Counted from the stretch's first letter, positions 27,844 through 38,004 are shown. The stretch: DNA of 64,000 nt from Clostridium sp. Cult2 (GCF_021655075.1 NZ_PPXX01000034.1:1-64000); one strand, 5' to 3'. The notes: generated from the sequence alone by a model not told the origin. Translations and numbers: made by a program.

Positions 27844-28296
27844 GTGAATATACTTTTTGTTTGCACTGGTAATACTTGTAGAAGCCCTATGGCAAAAGCA
27901 CTTTTAGAGGAGATGGCTAAAGAAAAAGGGCTTGATATAAATGTAAAGTCCGCAGGTGTATTTGCTTTTGATGGAGAAAAGGCTTCTAAAGGTGCTATTG
28001 AATCCATGAAGGCAGAAGGATTAGATTTGAAAGGCCATAGAGCAAATATTATCCATAGAGATTTATTGGAGGAGGCAGATTTAATTCTAACCATGGGATT
28101 ATCTCATAAAGAATTACTAATATCCAAGTTTGATTTTATCCAAGGAAAGGTTTATACTTTGAAAGAGTACGCCTATGGGAAAGAAGAAGACATAGATGAC
28201 CCTTTTGGTGGAAATATCCAGGCCTATAATAAGGCGAAAGAAGATATAAAAGAAGCGCTAAAAGAAATGGTTAATCAATTGACAGAAGGCAATTGA
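27844..28296 (+). CDS. ywlE: Low-molecular-weight phosphatase, probably protein-arginine phosphatase (YwlE type)
   Basis: A 150-residue LMW-PTP fold. The P-loop CTGNTCRS (residues 7-14) has Thr at position 11, the residue that in B. subtilis YwlE confers phospho-arginine rather than phospho-tyrosine specificity; the later DDPFGG holds the general acid Asp. YwlE removes phosphoarginine marks placed by McsB, which target proteins to ClpCP. The GTG start follows AAGGAGAGAGAAAG. The next gene is rpiB, as in B. subtilis. Substrate assignment rests on Thr11 and synteny. Confidence 0.9.
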   Translation: MNILFVCTGNTCRSPMAKALLEEMAKEKGLDINVKSAGVFAFDGEKASKGAIESMKAEGLDLKGHRANIIHRDLLEEADLILTMGLSHKELLISKFDFIQGKVYTLKEYAYGKEEDIDDPFGGNIQAYNKAKEDIKEALKEMVNQLTEGN

Positions 28297-28313
28297 AAAA
28301 GGAGGAGATAAAA

Positions 28314-28757
28314 TTGAAAATTGGCATAGGTAGTGATCATGGCGGTTTTGAATTAAAGGAACATATAAAAGAATTTTTGAAAGAAGAAGGTATTGAATAT
28401 ATGGACTATGGTACCAATTCCTTAGATTCTGTGGATTATCCTGATTATGGACGAAAACTTTCAGAAGCAGTAATAGCTGGAGAAGTGGAAAGAGGCATAG
28501 CTATATGTGGTACTGGAATAGGCATTTCCATTACTTGTAATAAGGTAAGGGGTATTAGATGTGCCCTTTGTAGTGATACCTATTCTGCTAGGATGAGTAT
28601 AGAACATAATAATGCTAATATTATTGCATTAGGTGGAAGGGTAATAGGAAAGGACTTAGCTATAGAGATAGTATCTACCTGGCTTAAAGCAGAATTTCTA
28701 GGTGGAAGACATGAAAGAAGGGTAAATAAAATTTCTGATATAGAAGCTAATTTGTGA
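28314..28757 (+). CDS. rpiB: Ribose-5-phosphate isomerase B
   Basis: Interconverts ribose-5-phosphate and ribulose-5-phosphate. The 147-residue protein has IGIGSDHGGFELKEHI, the phosphate-binding and catalytic ICGTGIGISITCNKVRGIRCA with the active-site Cys, HNNANIIALGGRVIG and the final FLGGRHERRV. TTG at 28314 has GGAGGAG upstream; a start at 28293 would overlap the ywlE end and lacks a good site. Links to the pentose phosphate enzymes near 15 kb. Confidence 0.96.
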   Translation: MKIGIGSDHGGFELKEHIKEFLKEEGIEYMDYGTNSLDSVDYPDYGRKLSEAVIAGEVERGIAICGTGIGISITCNKVRGIRCALCSDTYSARMSIEHNNANIIALGGRVIGKDLAIEIVSTWLKAEFLGGRHERRVNKISDIEANL

Positions 28758-28787
28758 TATAATTATTAAGAAGTTTTTAAACTATAG

Positions 28788-29432
<645 letters not shown>

Positions 29433-29445
29433 TACAATAAATTAT

Positions 29446-29483
29446 GCGAGCTAGGTTTCATCTTATGGCTCGCTTATTATTAT
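29446..29483 (+). terminator. Possible weak terminator after upp
   Basis: GCGAGC (29446-29451) pairs with GCTCGC (29468-29473), with a 16-base loop and an AT-rich TTATTATTAT tail. Confidence 0.5.
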
Positions 29484-29519
29484 ATGAAGCTAATGGTTAG
29501 TTGTATAGGAGGCTAAATA

Positions 29520-30755
29520 ATGGAGAAAAATATTAAATCAAAAGGTTTAGTGGTACTAGGAGCAGCTACAGGGATAAATTTTGTTTCTGGAGTGCTCTAT
29601 ACTTGGAGTGTTATAAGTAAAGCTCTTATTACTCAATTGAACTGGACAAGTAAAGAGGCTTCTTTGCCTTATACCATTGCAACCATTTCTTTTGTAATTG
29701 CCATGGTAATCTTTGGAAGGGTTCAAGACCAAAAAGGACCTAAGCTAACAGGTACTATTGGTGGAGTTCTAATGGGTTTAGGATTTATATTATCTGGCTT
29801 TACCACCAACCCTAATATGATGATATTGACTGTTGGAATAATAGCTGGAGTAGGTATAGGCACATTAAATGCTTCAACTACGCCACCTACAGTTAAATGG
29901 TTCCCACCAGAAAAAAAGGGTTTGATTACGGGTATAGTAGTGGCGGGGGTTGGATTGTCTTCAATTTTATATTCTCCTTTAGCAAATTACATAATGAATA
30001 TTAAATGTGTATCTATTACTTTCATCTACATAGGAATGATTGGACTTATTGTATCCGTGGTTTTAGCACAATTTTTAAAGAATCCCCCAGAAGGCTATAA
30101 ACCTATTAGCAAAAGAAACCCTAGGGAGAATAATAATATTTCATTTTCCAATAGAGATTATGAATGGAAGGAAATGATAAAAACTACAAATTTTTATAAA
30201 CTATGGTTAATGTTAGGGCTTTCATCTTCAGCAGGACTGATGATAACAGGTCATATTACCAATATAGCAAAAGTACAAATCAATTGGGAAAGCGGTTTTT
30301 TACTAGTCATATTATTGGCTTTATTTAATACTTTTGGAAGATTATTAGGTGGAAGTATGTCTGATAAAATAGGTAGAATAAATACTATGAGAATTATATT
30401 TATCCTTCAAGGAATAAACATGTTTCTATTTAGTAAATATATGAATATTGGCCTTATGTCAGTAGGAGTTGCCATTGCAGGGTTGTGTTATGGCGCGGGT
30501 TTTGCCATATTTCCATCAGCTACATCTGATTTATATGGAACAAAAAACTTTGGTGTTAATTATGGGTTAATATATACTGGTTGGGGTCTTGGCGGCACCA
30601 TTGGCCCTATGACAGGAGCAGCCATATTTGATAGTACCCAAAGCTATAACAAGGCATATATTGTAGCTTTTATATTATTGATATTGTCTGTATTAATAAC
30701 CTATACCATTAAAAGCCCTAGAGAAAGTATGGGTATAGAAGAAAAATTAAATTGA
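29520..30755 (+). CDS. MFS transporter, OFA (oxalate/formate antiporter-like) family
   Basis: A 411-residue, 12-helix major facilitator. Recognisable features are GVLYTWSVISKALITQLNWT, an OFA-type N-terminus, the loop motif FGRVQDQKGPKLTG between TM2 and TM3, and in the second half GRLLGGSMSDKIGR. The family includes oxalate:formate exchangers and transporters of other small carboxylates; the substrate here is unknown. It is probably monocistronic, with AGGAGG before the ATG and about 165 bases of gene-free DNA on its 3' side containing only a weak promoter candidate (TTGACT at 30861, TAGAAT at 30884). Confidence 0.88.
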   Translation: MEKNIKSKGLVVLGAATGINFVSGVLYTWSVISKALITQLNWTSKEASLPYTIATISFVIAMVIFGRVQDQKGPKLTGTIGGVLMGLGFILSGFTTNPNMMILTVGIIAGVGIGTLNASTTPPTVKWFPPEKKGLITGIVVAGVGLSSILYSPLANYIMNIKCVSITFIYIGMIGLIVSVVLAQFLKNPPEGYKPISKRNPRENNNISFSNRDYEWKEMIKTTNFYKLWLMLGLSSSAGLMITGHITNIAKVQINWESGFLLVILLALFNTFGRLLGGSMSDKIGRINTMRIIFILQGINMFLFSKYMNIGLMSVGVAIAGLCYGAGFAIFPSATSDLYGTKNFGVNYGLIYTGWGLGGTIGPMTGAAIFDSTQSYNKAYIVAFILLILSVLITYTIKSPRESMGIEEKLN

Positions 30756-30922
30756 TTAAAGAAGAAATAATTATTTCGGAGTTTCTGGTTCTTTGGAGAT
30801 GAAAAAATATTTGAAATAGTTTATGGGAGATTAGTCTTTGTAAATAACCCATTTCTATAATTGACTTATTCATCATTATAATATAGAATTTTAAGAGAAC
30901 TTATATTAAGGAGCGAAAATAT

Positions 30923-31969
30923 ATGGAAAATACATTGGTACCATTTATTATATCAGCAATTATATCATTATTCATGACTCCGGTAGCAAGAAAATTAGCC
31001 ATAAAATTTGGAGCTGTAGATATTCCCAAAGACGAGAGAAGAATACATAATAAACCCATGCCTTTAATGGGAGGGTTAGCAATTTATATTGCAATCCTTA
31101 TTTCATCTTTATTATTTCTTCCAATAGATAAAACCTTAATTTCAATTATTATAGGAGGAACTATTATATTTATATCCGGTATAATAGATGATATAAAGGG
31201 CTTAACCCCAAAGGCAAAATTGGTGTTCCAAATAATAGCTGCTATTATATTGATCTTTGGGGATGTGAAGATAGAGGCAATAACCAATCCTTTCGGTGAA
31301 CCAGGTACTCTATTATCGTTAAATGGTTTTTCCATTCCTATAACCATATTTTGGGTAGTTGGAATTACCAATACACTGAACCTAATAGATGGTCTAGACG
31401 GTTTGGCAGCAGGGGTAGCTATGATTGCTAGTTTATCCTTTTTATTTGTTGCTAATAAATTCAACTATATTCCAGTTATGATTATGTCTGCTATAGTTGC
31501 AGGGTCCTGTCTTGGATTTTTACCTTATAATTTCAATCCTGCTAAAATATTTATGGGAGATACAGGGGCTTTATTCTTAGGTTTTATATTGGCTTCCTTA
31601 TCCATAGAAGGAGTTATGAAATCCGTTGCAACTATTGCAGTAGTAGTTCCAATAATAATTCTTGGAGTCCCTATATTTGATACAACCTTTGCAATATTTA
31701 GAAGGCTGTTAAATGGTAGGTCTATTGCAGAAGCAGATAAGGGACATCTTCATCATAGATTGTTAAAAATGGGATATTCTCAGAAAAAAACGGTATTAAT
31801 ATTGTATTCCATCTCTGCTATCTTTGGATTATGTGCTTTTTTTATAGCTAAGACTAATAGTAAAAGGGCAGTTTTTATTGCTGTAATAGTATTTGTTCTT
31901 ACTATATTACTAGCTGGCAAGATGGGACTAATTAGTGGGAAAAAGAGGGATGAAAATGACAAAGATTAA
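30923..31969 (+). CDS. Undecaprenyl-phosphate GlcNAc-1-phosphate transferase (TagO/WecA family)
   Basis: A 348-residue polyprenyl-phosphate sugar-1-phosphate transferase with about eleven membrane helices. It starts synthesis of teichoic acid or other secondary wall polymers by loading GlcNAc-1-P on undecaprenyl phosphate. Motifs are DIPKDERRIHNKPMPLMGGLAIY, the catalytic DDIKGLTPKAK, NTLNLIDGLDGLAAGVA, FNPAKIFMGDTGALFLGF and the His-rich DKGHLHHRLLKMG. It overlaps wecB by 14 bases, indicating one transcript. The SLH protein at 1.9 kb may be anchored to a polymer begun by this enzyme (inference). Confidence 0.94.
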   Translation: MENTLVPFIISAIISLFMTPVARKLAIKFGAVDIPKDERRIHNKPMPLMGGLAIYIAILISSLLFLPIDKTLISIIIGGTIIFISGIIDDIKGLTPKAKLVFQIIAAIILIFGDVKIEAITNPFGEPGTLLSLNGFSIPITIFWVVGITNTLNLIDGLDGLAAGVAMIASLSFLFVANKFNYIPVMIMSAIVAGSCLGFLPYNFNPAKIFMGDTGALFLGFILASLSIEGVMKSVATIAVVVPIIILGVPIFDTTFAIFRRLLNGRSIAEADKGHLHHRLLKMGYSQKKTVLILYSISAIFGLCAFFIAKTNSKRAVFIAVIVFVLTILLAGKMGLISGKKRDENDKD

Positions 31970-33083
31970 AGTTATGACAGTATTTGGAACAAGACCAGAA
32001 GGGATTAAAATGGCCCCTATTATTAAGGTTATGGAAAATATTTCAGAAATAGACAATACCATATGTATAACGGCTCAACATAGGGAAATGTTAGATCAAG
32101 TACTTAACCTTTTTCATATAGAACCAGATTATGATTTAAATATTTTCAAACCTGGGCAAAGTCTTACTGAAATAACCATGAAGGCTCTAGAAGGTTTAGA
32201 AAAGGTAATAACCGAGGTAAAACCTCATGTATTGTTAGTTCAAGGAGATACTAGCACCGTATTTGCAGGAGCATTAGCTGCCTTCTATCAAAAGATAAAG
32301 ATAGGCCATGTAGAGGCAGGCCTAAGGTCAGGAAATCTATATTCTCCTTATCCAGAAGAGGCAAATAGAAAGCTTACTGGGACACTCACGGATTTTCATT
32401 TTGCACCAACTGAGACCAACAGGGACAACCTTTTGAAAGAAGGATATTCAGATGAGAAGATATTTGTTACAGGGAATACGGTAATAGACGCCTTACAGTA
32501 TGCAGTTAAAAAAGATTATAATTTTCAAATACCTTTATTAAATGATTTGGACTATAGAGATAAAAAGATAATACTATTGACCTCCCATAGGAGGGAGAAT
32601 ATAGGGAAGCCTATGAAAAACATTTTCTCTGCCATAAACCAAATAGCGTTAAAATATGATGAGGTGGAAGTAGTATTTCCAATCCATTTAAATCCTAAGG
32701 TTAGGGAAATAGCTAACGAAATATTCCAAGGCAATAGAAGAGTTCATTTAATAGAACCATTGGACTATGAGCCATTTACTAATCTAATGGCAAAATCCTA
32801 CTTAGTAGTTACAGATTCAGGAGGACTTCAAGAAGAAGCTCCAAGTTTGGGAAAACCGGTACTGGTAGTAAGAGAAGAAACGGAAAGACCCGAAGGAATA
32901 GAAGCGGGAACTGCTAAACTTGTAGGAACTGATTATGATAACATATTAAAAGAAATGGATATTTTGATATTCAATCAAAAAGAATACGATAAGATGGCCA
33001 ATGCGGTAAATCCTTATGGTGATGGTAGGGCTTCAGAAAGGATTGCAGATATTATCCTGAAACATGGAGTTCCCAAAAAATAG
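31956..33083 (+). CDS. wecB: UDP-N-acetylglucosamine 2-epimerase (non-hydrolysing)
   Basis: Interconverts UDP-GlcNAc and UDP-ManNAc for wall-polymer synthesis. The 375-residue protein has the GT-B fold signatures [74 protein letters not shown] and [24 protein letters not shown] at 31956 has AGAGGG upstream; starts at 31950 or 31935 are possible. It is paired with the TagO/WecA-like gene, so the polymer likely starts with a ManNAc-GlcNAc disaccharide. Confidence 0.95.
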   Translation: MTKIKVMTVFGTRPEGIKMAPIIKVMENISEIDNTICITAQHREMLDQVLNLFHIEPDYDLNIFKPGQSLTEITMKALEGLEKVITEVKPHVLLVQGDTSTVFAGALAAFYQKIKIGHVEAGLRSGNLYSPYPEEANRKLTGTLTDFHFAPTETNRDNLLKEGYSDEKIFVTGNTVIDALQYAVKKDYNFQIPLLNDLDYRDKKIILLTSHRRENIGKPMKNIFSAINQIALKYDEVEVVFPIHLNPKVREIANEIFQGNRRVHLIEPLDYEPFTNLMAKSYLVVTDSGGLQEEAPSLGKPVLVVREETERPEGIEAGTAKLVGTDYDNILKEMDILIFNQKEYDKMANAVNPYGDGRASERIADIILKHGVPKK

Positions 33084-33093
33084 GAGTGATTTT

Positions 33094-34812
33094 ATGAACT
33101 TTCCAGTTCACAGTATAGGGTTTTTGAACTTTTTGTTAAATTCCCTTTTAGATGGCATACTTATTATAGATAAGAATAGAAAGGTTTCCTATGGAAATAC
33201 TGCAGTTTTGAGAATGCTAGATATAGAGGAAGGAGAACTTAAATCCCTTCCATTTCCGAATTCCATCAAAGATGAAAAGTTAAGAGAGTTCTTCCTTTTA
33301 AGTGGGAAAACAAAAGAGAAAGAATTTAATTTAAAAGGTAGCCATCTATTGTTAAAATATATTCCTTATAAGATTGATAATAAGTTATTAAATCATATAT
33401 TTATAATTCGAGATATAACAGATATTAAGGATTCCCAAAGCCAATTACTAGAGGAAAAAATGAGTTTGGATATGATAGAAGACCTTCTTCAATATGCCTA
33501 TGAAGGCTTTGCCCTAGTTGACAGTGAAGGTAAAATTGTAAAATGGAATTATGAGGAATTACTAGGGATAAAGGAAGAAGATGCTATAGGGAAACCTGTA
33601 AGTCAAGTCATTGAAAATACAAGATTAGACGTAGTTGTAAAAACTGGCAAGAAAGAAATAAGACATATTCAAAGGATACAAGGTCATGATATGGTAGCTA
33701 ATAGAGTCCCTATTATTCGTAGTGGAAAAATCATAGGAGCTGTGGGAGCAGTATTATTTAGAGATGCTAGCGACATAAGAGAAATGGCAAAGGGATTAAT
33801 TGAATTGGAAAACAAAATCAATGAATATAAAGGTGAAATTGAAAGATTACAGGATAGTAGATACACCTTTGATAGCATTATTACTCAAGATTCGAAGATG
33901 GAATATTTAAAGAAATTAGGGAGAACTGCTGCACAATCTAATTCTACAGTATTAATATTAGGAGAATCAGGTACTGGGAAGGAACTATTTGCTCAGGCAA
34001 TCCATAAAGCTAGCTATAGAAAATTTGGACCCTTTACGCCAATTAATTGCGCTGCTATACCTAGAGAATTGTTGGAATCAGAATTGTTTGGCTATGAATC
34101 AGGAGCTTTTACCGGGGCAAAAAGAGGAGGAAAACCAGGAAAATTTGAATTAGCCACTGGAGGAACCATATTTTTAGATGAAATTGGGGACATGCCTCTA
34201 GAAATGCAGGTAAAATTATTGCGAGTATTGGAAGAGAAAGAGTTTGAAAGAGTAGGTGGCAATCAAAAAATAATATTAGATGCTAGAATCATTGCAGCCA
34301 CCAATGAAAAAATAGAAGAGGCAGTGGAAAAAGGCAGATTTAGAGAAGATTTATATTATAGATTGAATGTAATTAACATAGATATTCCCCCTCTTAGGGA
34401 GAGGATAGGAGATATTCCTTTGATATCAGAACATCTACTGAATTATCTGGTGCAGGAGTTGAATACTGAAAAAAAGATTATTGCTAAAGAAACAATAGAT
34501 ATATTGATGAAATACCATTGGCCAGGAAATGTAAGAGAGCTTAGAAATGTGTTAGAAAGAGCTATTAATCTATCCACTCAACAAATTATATTACCTCATC
34601 ATCTACCAGAGAGATTAATAAAGAATAAAATATATACGGATAGCTGTAAAAAAGTCTATCCTCTAAGGGATGTAGTAGCTGAAGCAGAAAAGGAAGCAAT
34701 AATAAATGCTATAACTAAGGCAAAAGGTAATAAAACTTTAGCTGCTGAAAACTTAGGAATCCATAGGACTGCTTTATATAAAAAAATTGATAAGTATGGG
34801 CTAAGTCTATAA
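33094..34812 (+). CDS. Sigma-54-dependent activator (bacterial enhancer-binding protein) with PAS sensor domains
   Basis: A 572-residue activator. The N-terminal part has two PAS-like modules (about 10-110 and 130-230; the second with [16 protein letters not shown]), a short coiled linker (about 235-265), an AAA+ domain (about 270-490) with Walker [16 protein letters not shown], the sigma-54 contact loop [13 protein letters not shown], Walker [14 protein letters not shown] and [13 protein letters not shown], and a Fis-type helix-turn-helix at the end ([20 protein letters not shown]). No receiver domain is present, so a ligand, not phosphorylation, likely controls it. It lies just before a -24/-12 promoter and three palindromes, its probable targets. 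ATG at 33094 has TAGGAGTG upstream. Confidence 0.94.
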   Translation: MNFPVHSIGFLNFLLNSLLDGILIIDKNRKVSYGNTAVLRMLDIEEGELKSLPFPNSIKDEKLREFFLLSGKTKEKEFNLKGSHLLLKYIPYKIDNKLLNHIFIIRDITDIKDSQSQLLEEKMSLDMIEDLLQYAYEGFALVDSEGKIVKWNYEELLGIKEEDAIGKPVSQVIENTRLDVVVKTGKKEIRHIQRIQGHDMVANRVPIIRSGKIIGAVGAVLFRDASDIREMAKGLIELENKINEYKGEIERLQDSRYTFDSIITQDSKMEYLKKLGRTAAQSNSTVLILGESGTGKELFAQAIHKASYRKFGPFTPINCAAIPRELLESELFGYESGAFTGAKRGGKPGKFELATGGTIFLDEIGDMPLEMQVKLLRVLEEKEFERVGGNQKIILDARIIAATNEKIEEAVEKGRFREDLYYRLNVINIDIPPLRERIGDIPLISEHLLNYLVQELNTEKKIIAKETIDILMKYHWPGNVRELRNVLERAINLSTQQIILPHHLPERLIKNKIYTDSCKKVYPLRDVVAEAEKEAIINAITKAKGNKTLAAENLGIHRTALYKKIDKYGLSL

Positions 34813-34813
34813 T

Positions 34814-34831
34814 TGTAGCCGAATATCTACA
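34814..34831. promoter_or_regulatory. Candidate enhancer site 1 (TGTAG-N8-CTACA)
   Basis: TGTAG (34814-34818), 8 bases, CTACA (34827-34831); the symmetry extends one further base on each side (T..A). It begins two bases after the activator stop codon, 31 bases from the next copy (about three helical turns), and about 255 bases from the -24 element. Confidence 0.7.
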
Positions 34832-34844
34832 AAACATAGAGTTA

Positions 34845-34862
34845 TGTAGACTATTAGCTACA
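34845..34862. promoter_or_regulatory. Candidate enhancer site 2 (TGTAG-N8-CTACA)
   Basis: TGTAG (34845-34849), 8 bases, CTACA (34858-34862). Same arms and spacer length as site 1, in phase with it by 31 bases. Confidence 0.7.
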
Positions 34863-34944
34863 ATCTATGAAAGGACTTTCCTTAAAAATACCAATTGATA
34901 AGGCTCATGTACAGCGGTTTGTTAAAAAATAAACAATAAATCGG

Positions 34945-34962
34945 TGTAGAAAAACATCTACA
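34945..34962. promoter_or_regulatory. Candidate enhancer site 3 (TGTAG-N8-CTACA)
   Basis: TGTAG (34945-34949), 8 bases, CTACA (34958-34962), extended to GTGTAGA/TCTACAC. It lies 100 bases after site 2 and about 108 bases before the -24 element. A following CTCTTTCTTATT makes it also a possible weak terminator of the activator gene, but the matching sites 1 and 2 favour a DNA-binding site. Confidence 0.65.
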
Positions 34963-35069
34963 CTCTTTCTTATTATTATAATTCAATAACAGTTTTATCA
35001 AAGGAGAAATACATTGTAAACCTTGTAATTTCAATGGATTAAGGAAAATAATTTTTATCCATATAATAT

Positions 35070-35085
35070 TGGCATGATATTTGCA
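35070..35085 (+). promoter_or_regulatory. Sigma-54 (-24/-12) promoter
   Basis: TGGCATGATATTTGCA matches the TGGCAY-N5-TTGCW consensus, with GG (35071-35072) and GC (35083-35084) separated by the required 10 bases. The predicted start is near 35096, about 53 bases before the thiolase start codon. No competing sigma-A promoter is evident. Confidence 0.88.
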
Positions 35086-35148
35086 ATAATATTATATAGG
35101 ATAATAAGAAAATTAATATATAAAAAATATTAATAGGAGGTTAGAAGA

Positions 35149-36327
35149 ATGAGAGAAGTTGTTATTGCATCTGGAGTTAGGACAGCAATAGGAACCTTTG
35201 GTGGTAGCTTTAAAGATGTTTCAGCAGTGACTTTAGGTACTGTTGTAGCTAAAGAAGCTATGAGTAGGGCTAATATTTCACCAGATATGGTTGATGAAGT
35301 CATATTCGGGAATGTATTGCAAGCAGGATTAGGTCAAAATGTGGCAAGACAGGTTTCTATCAACTCAGGAATACCTATAGAGGTACCTTCCTTTACCGTT
35401 AACAAAGTTTGTGGCTCAGGGTTAAAGACGGTAGCCTTAGCAGCCCAAGCCATAATGGCAGGAGAAGCAGACATAATATTAGCTGGAGGTACTGAGAACA
35501 TGTCTCAAGCTCCATATCTGCTGAAGAAGGCTAGATGGGGTCAGAGGATGGGAGATGGAGTCATAGAAGATTATATGGTTAAAGATGGACTTTGGGATAT
35601 CTTCAATGATTACCATATGGGGGTTACAGCTGAAAATATAGCAGAACAATGGAATCTATCTAGGGAAGAACAAGATCAATTTGCTCTAAGCAGTCAATTA
35701 AGAGCAGAAAAAGCTATAAAGGATGGAAGGTTTAAAGATGAAATAGTTCCAGTAGAAGTTCCACAAAGAAAAAAAGACCCAATAATTGTGGATACAGACG
35801 AACATCCAAGATTTGGTTCAACTATTGAAGGAATGGCAAAATTAAGGGCAGCTTTCAAAAAAGATGGTACAGTAACAGCTGGAAATGCTTCAGGTATTAA
35901 TGATGGAGCTGCAGCTTTAGTAATTATGTCCAAGGAAAAAGCTGAAGAATTGGGGATTAAACCTTTAGCTACTATTATATCCTATGCTTCAGCAGGAGTA
36001 AATCCTAATATAATGGGAACAGGTCCTATACCTGCAACTAGAAAAGCATTAAAAAAGGCTAAAATGAATATTGAAGATTTAGACTTAGTAGAGGCAAATG
36101 AGGCTTTTGCTGCTCAATCTTTAGCAGTGGTGAAGGATTTAGGATTAGACCCAGAAAGGACAAATGTAAATGGAGGAGCTATAGCCCTAGGACATCCAAT
36201 TGGTGCCTCGGGGGCTAGAATATTGGTTACTCTATTATATGAAATGGAGAAAAGAGAAGCTAAAAACGGGCTGGCGACCTTATGTATAGGCGGCGGACAA
36301 GGAATAGCATTAATAGTAAAAAGATAA
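35149..36327 (+). CDS. Acetyl-CoA acetyltransferase (thiolase)
   Basis: Interconverts two acetyl-CoA and acetoacetyl-CoA. The 392-residue protein has the thiolase features: nucleophilic Cys in [14 protein letters not shown] (about residue 88), [20 protein letters not shown], the catalytic His in [17 protein letters not shown] and the second Cys in [10 protein letters not shown]. It is the first gene behind the sigma-54 promoter and is followed by a two-subunit CoA transferase, so in this operon it probably degrades acetoacetyl-CoA to two acetyl-CoA, or makes it for butyrate, depending on the metabolic direction. AGGAGG precedes the ATG. Confidence 0.96.
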   Translation: MREVVIASGVRTAIGTFGGSFKDVSAVTLGTVVAKEAMSRANISPDMVDEVIFGNVLQAGLGQNVARQVSINSGIPIEVPSFTVNKVCGSGLKTVALAAQAIMAGEADIILAGGTENMSQAPYLLKKARWGQRMGDGVIEDYMVKDGLWDIFNDYHMGVTAENIAEQWNLSREEQDQFALSSQLRAEKAIKDGRFKDEIVPVEVPQRKKDPIIVDTDEHPRFGSTIEGMAKLRAAFKKDGTVTAGNASGINDGAAALVIMSKEKAEELGIKPLATIISYASAGVNPNIMGTGPIPATRKALKKAKMNIEDLDLVEANEAFAAQSLAVVKDLGLDPERTNVNGGAIALGHPIGASGARILVTLLYEMEKREAKNGLATLCIGGGQGIALIVKR

Positions 36328-36345
36328 AAACAATTGAAAATTATC

Positions 36346-36365
36346 GGGGCGACTTTTGTCGCCCC
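36346..36365. repeat. Palindromic repeat family 3 (copy b)
   Basis: GGGGCGAC (36346-36353), TTTT, GTCGCCCC (36358-36365): a perfect 8-bp GC-rich stem in the 193-base gap between thiolase and CoA transferase. It has no T-run, so read-through into the transferase genes is plausible, perhaps with lower expression. Confidence 0.75.
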
Positions 36366-36520
36366 AAAGATGACAAAATTGTGAATTATTCTAGAAATAA
36401 AGTAAAATGACCTCATAAGGATTGTTAAAAAAATCACAATCGAAAAGAATCATAGATAATTGATATTGATGAATAATGGGTAATTGGCTATTACCCATCC
36501 AAAAAAATGGAGGTGCATTT

Positions 36521-37177
36521 ATGGAGAAGGTAGTAAGTATAGATGAAGCTATTAACCATATAGAAGACGGTATGACCATTATGGTTGGCGGATTCTTAAG
36601 CTGTGGGACTCCCCACAAGCTAGTAGATGCCTTGGTAAAAAAAGGTGTCAAAAATTTAACATTAATTTGTAATGATTCAGGTTTTGTCGATTCAGGTGTG
36701 GGAAAATTGGTAGTAAATAAACAAATTAAAAAATTAATAGCTTCCCATGTGGGAACCAACAGGGAAACAGGAAATCAGATGAATTCTGGGGAATTAGAAG
36801 TTGTTTTAGTGCCTCAGGGAACTTTAGCAGAACAAGTAAGAGCTGGAGGGTCTGGACTTGGTGGTATATTAACTCCAACAGGTGTAGGTACAGTTGTTGA
36901 AGAAGGAAAACAGAAGATTAATATTGATGAAAAAGAGTATCTGTTAGAATTACCATTGAGAGCAGATGTGGCTTTACTATCTGGTCACACTGTGGATAAG
37001 ACTGGTAATACAGTCTATTATGGAGCTACTAGAAACTTCAACGCCCTTATGGCAACGGCAGCAGATACGGTAATCGTTGAGGCTGAAAATTTAGTGGAAG
37101 TAGGAGAGATAGACCCAAATCATGTTGTTACTCCAGGATTATTTATCGATTACATTGCTGTTGGAGGTGACAAATAA
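36521..37177 (+). CDS. Acetate/acetoacetate-type CoA transferase, alpha subunit
   Basis: A 218-residue alpha subunit of a class I (AtoDA/Ctf-type) CoA transferase. MEKVVSIDEAINHIEDGMTIMVGGF, GTPHKLVDALVKKGVKNLTLICND, GGSGLGGILTPTGVGTVVEEGK and GNTVYYGATRNFN are typical. ATG at 36521 follows TGGAGGTG; an ORF extending to 36476 includes non-homologous residues. It overlaps the beta subunit by one base. With thiolase it would move CoA between acetoacetate and a short acyl-CoA; the acyl partner (acetyl or butyryl) cannot be told from sequence. Confidence 0.93.
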   Translation: MEKVVSIDEAINHIEDGMTIMVGGFLSCGTPHKLVDALVKKGVKNLTLICNDSGFVDSGVGKLVVNKQIKKLIASHVGTNRETGNQMNSGELEVVLVPQGTLAEQVRAGGSGLGGILTPTGVGTVVEEGKQKINIDEKEYLLELPLRADVALLSGHTVDKTGNTVYYGATRNFNALMATAADTVIVEAENLVEVGEIDPNHVVTPGLFIDYIAVGGDK

Positions 37178-37854
37178 TGGCTAAAGCTATGATAATGGAT
37201 AGGGATAAACTGAAGGAAATAATAGCTAAAAGAGTAGCTAAAGAATTAAAGGATGGAGATATAGTAAATTTAGGTATTGGATTACCAACTATGGTAGCTA
37301 ACTATGTTCCTGAAGGTATAGATGTAACTTTTCAGTCAGAAAATGGATTTATAGGTTTGGGACCAGCGCCTATAGAGGGAGAGGAAGACCAATGTATAGT
37401 AAATGCAGGAGGACAGAGTGTAAGTATATTACCCGGTGGAGCTTTCTTTGACTCTTCCACATCCTTTGGGATTATCCGTGGTGGACATGTAGACATAACG
37501 GTTTTAGGTGCATTGCAGGTAGATAAAGAGGGGAATTTAGCTAATTGGATGATACCAGGAAAGATGGTACCAGGAATGGGTGGAGCTATGGATTTGGTAG
37601 TAGGAGCTAAAAAGGTAATTATTGCTATGGAACACACTGTAAAAGGCAATCATAAAATACTTAATAGATGCAATTTACCCTTAACTGCTGCCAAAGAAGT
37701 GGATATGATAGTAACAGAAATGGGAGTAATGGAAATTACAGCTGAGGGAATAGTTCTAAAAGAGATTAACCCAGAGTTTACTGTAGAACAAGTCCAAGAA
37801 GCTACAGAGGTAGGACTTATAATAGCGGAAGATTTAGTGGAGATGGAAATATAG
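37177..37854 (+). CDS. Acetate/acetoacetate-type CoA transferase, beta subunit
   Basis: A 225-residue beta subunit carrying the catalytic Glu at residue 55 in FQSENGFIGLGPAP. Other family features: DGDIVNLGIGLPTMVANYVP, GGAFFDSSTSFGIIRGGHVD and GMGGAMDLVVGAKKVI. The Glu forms the gamma-glutamyl-CoA intermediate. ATG overlaps the alpha-subunit stop (TAATG), so subunits are made together. Last gene of the sigma-54 operon. Confidence 0.94.
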   Translation: MAKAMIMDRDKLKEIIAKRVAKELKDGDIVNLGIGLPTMVANYVPEGIDVTFQSENGFIGLGPAPIEGEEDQCIVNAGGQSVSILPGGAFFDSSTSFGIIRGGHVDITVLGALQVDKEGNLANWMIPGKMVPGMGGAMDLVVGAKKVIIAMEHTVKGNHKILNRCNLPLTAAKEVDMIVTEMGVMEITAEGIVLKEINPEFTVEQVQEATEVGLIIAEDLVEMEI

Positions 37855-37880
37855 AAGAGCCCCAAAAGGGGTTCTTCTAT
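37854..37880 (+). terminator. Terminator after the CoA-transferase operon
   Basis: GAAGAGCCCC (37854-37863) and GGGGTTCTTC (37868-37877) form a 10-bp stem (one G-U) with an AAAA loop; the T-tract is short (TATTT). It starts at the last base of the stop codon. Confidence 0.75.
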
Positions 37881-37975
37881 TTAAGTATAAAAAGCATTAT
37901 AAGGCAAGAATGTTAAATATTGCACAAACTATTAAGAAAATTCTTCAAATAATCTATTTTTTTGTAAAGAAACGT

Positions 37976-38004
37976 TTGCATTTTTGTTGAATTTGAAGTA
38001 TATT
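37976..38004 (+). promoter_or_regulatory. Candidate promoter of the ATP synthase operon
   Basis: TTGCAT (37976-37981), 17 bases and TATATT (37999-38004). It is the best sigma-A-like match in the 220-base gap before the first atp gene. Confidence 0.4.

Noticed and set aside
34944-34963. Hairpin after the activator gene read only as a terminator
   Set aside because: Its arms and 8-base spacer equal those of two other sites in the same gap that have no T-run, so an activator-binding site explains all three better.
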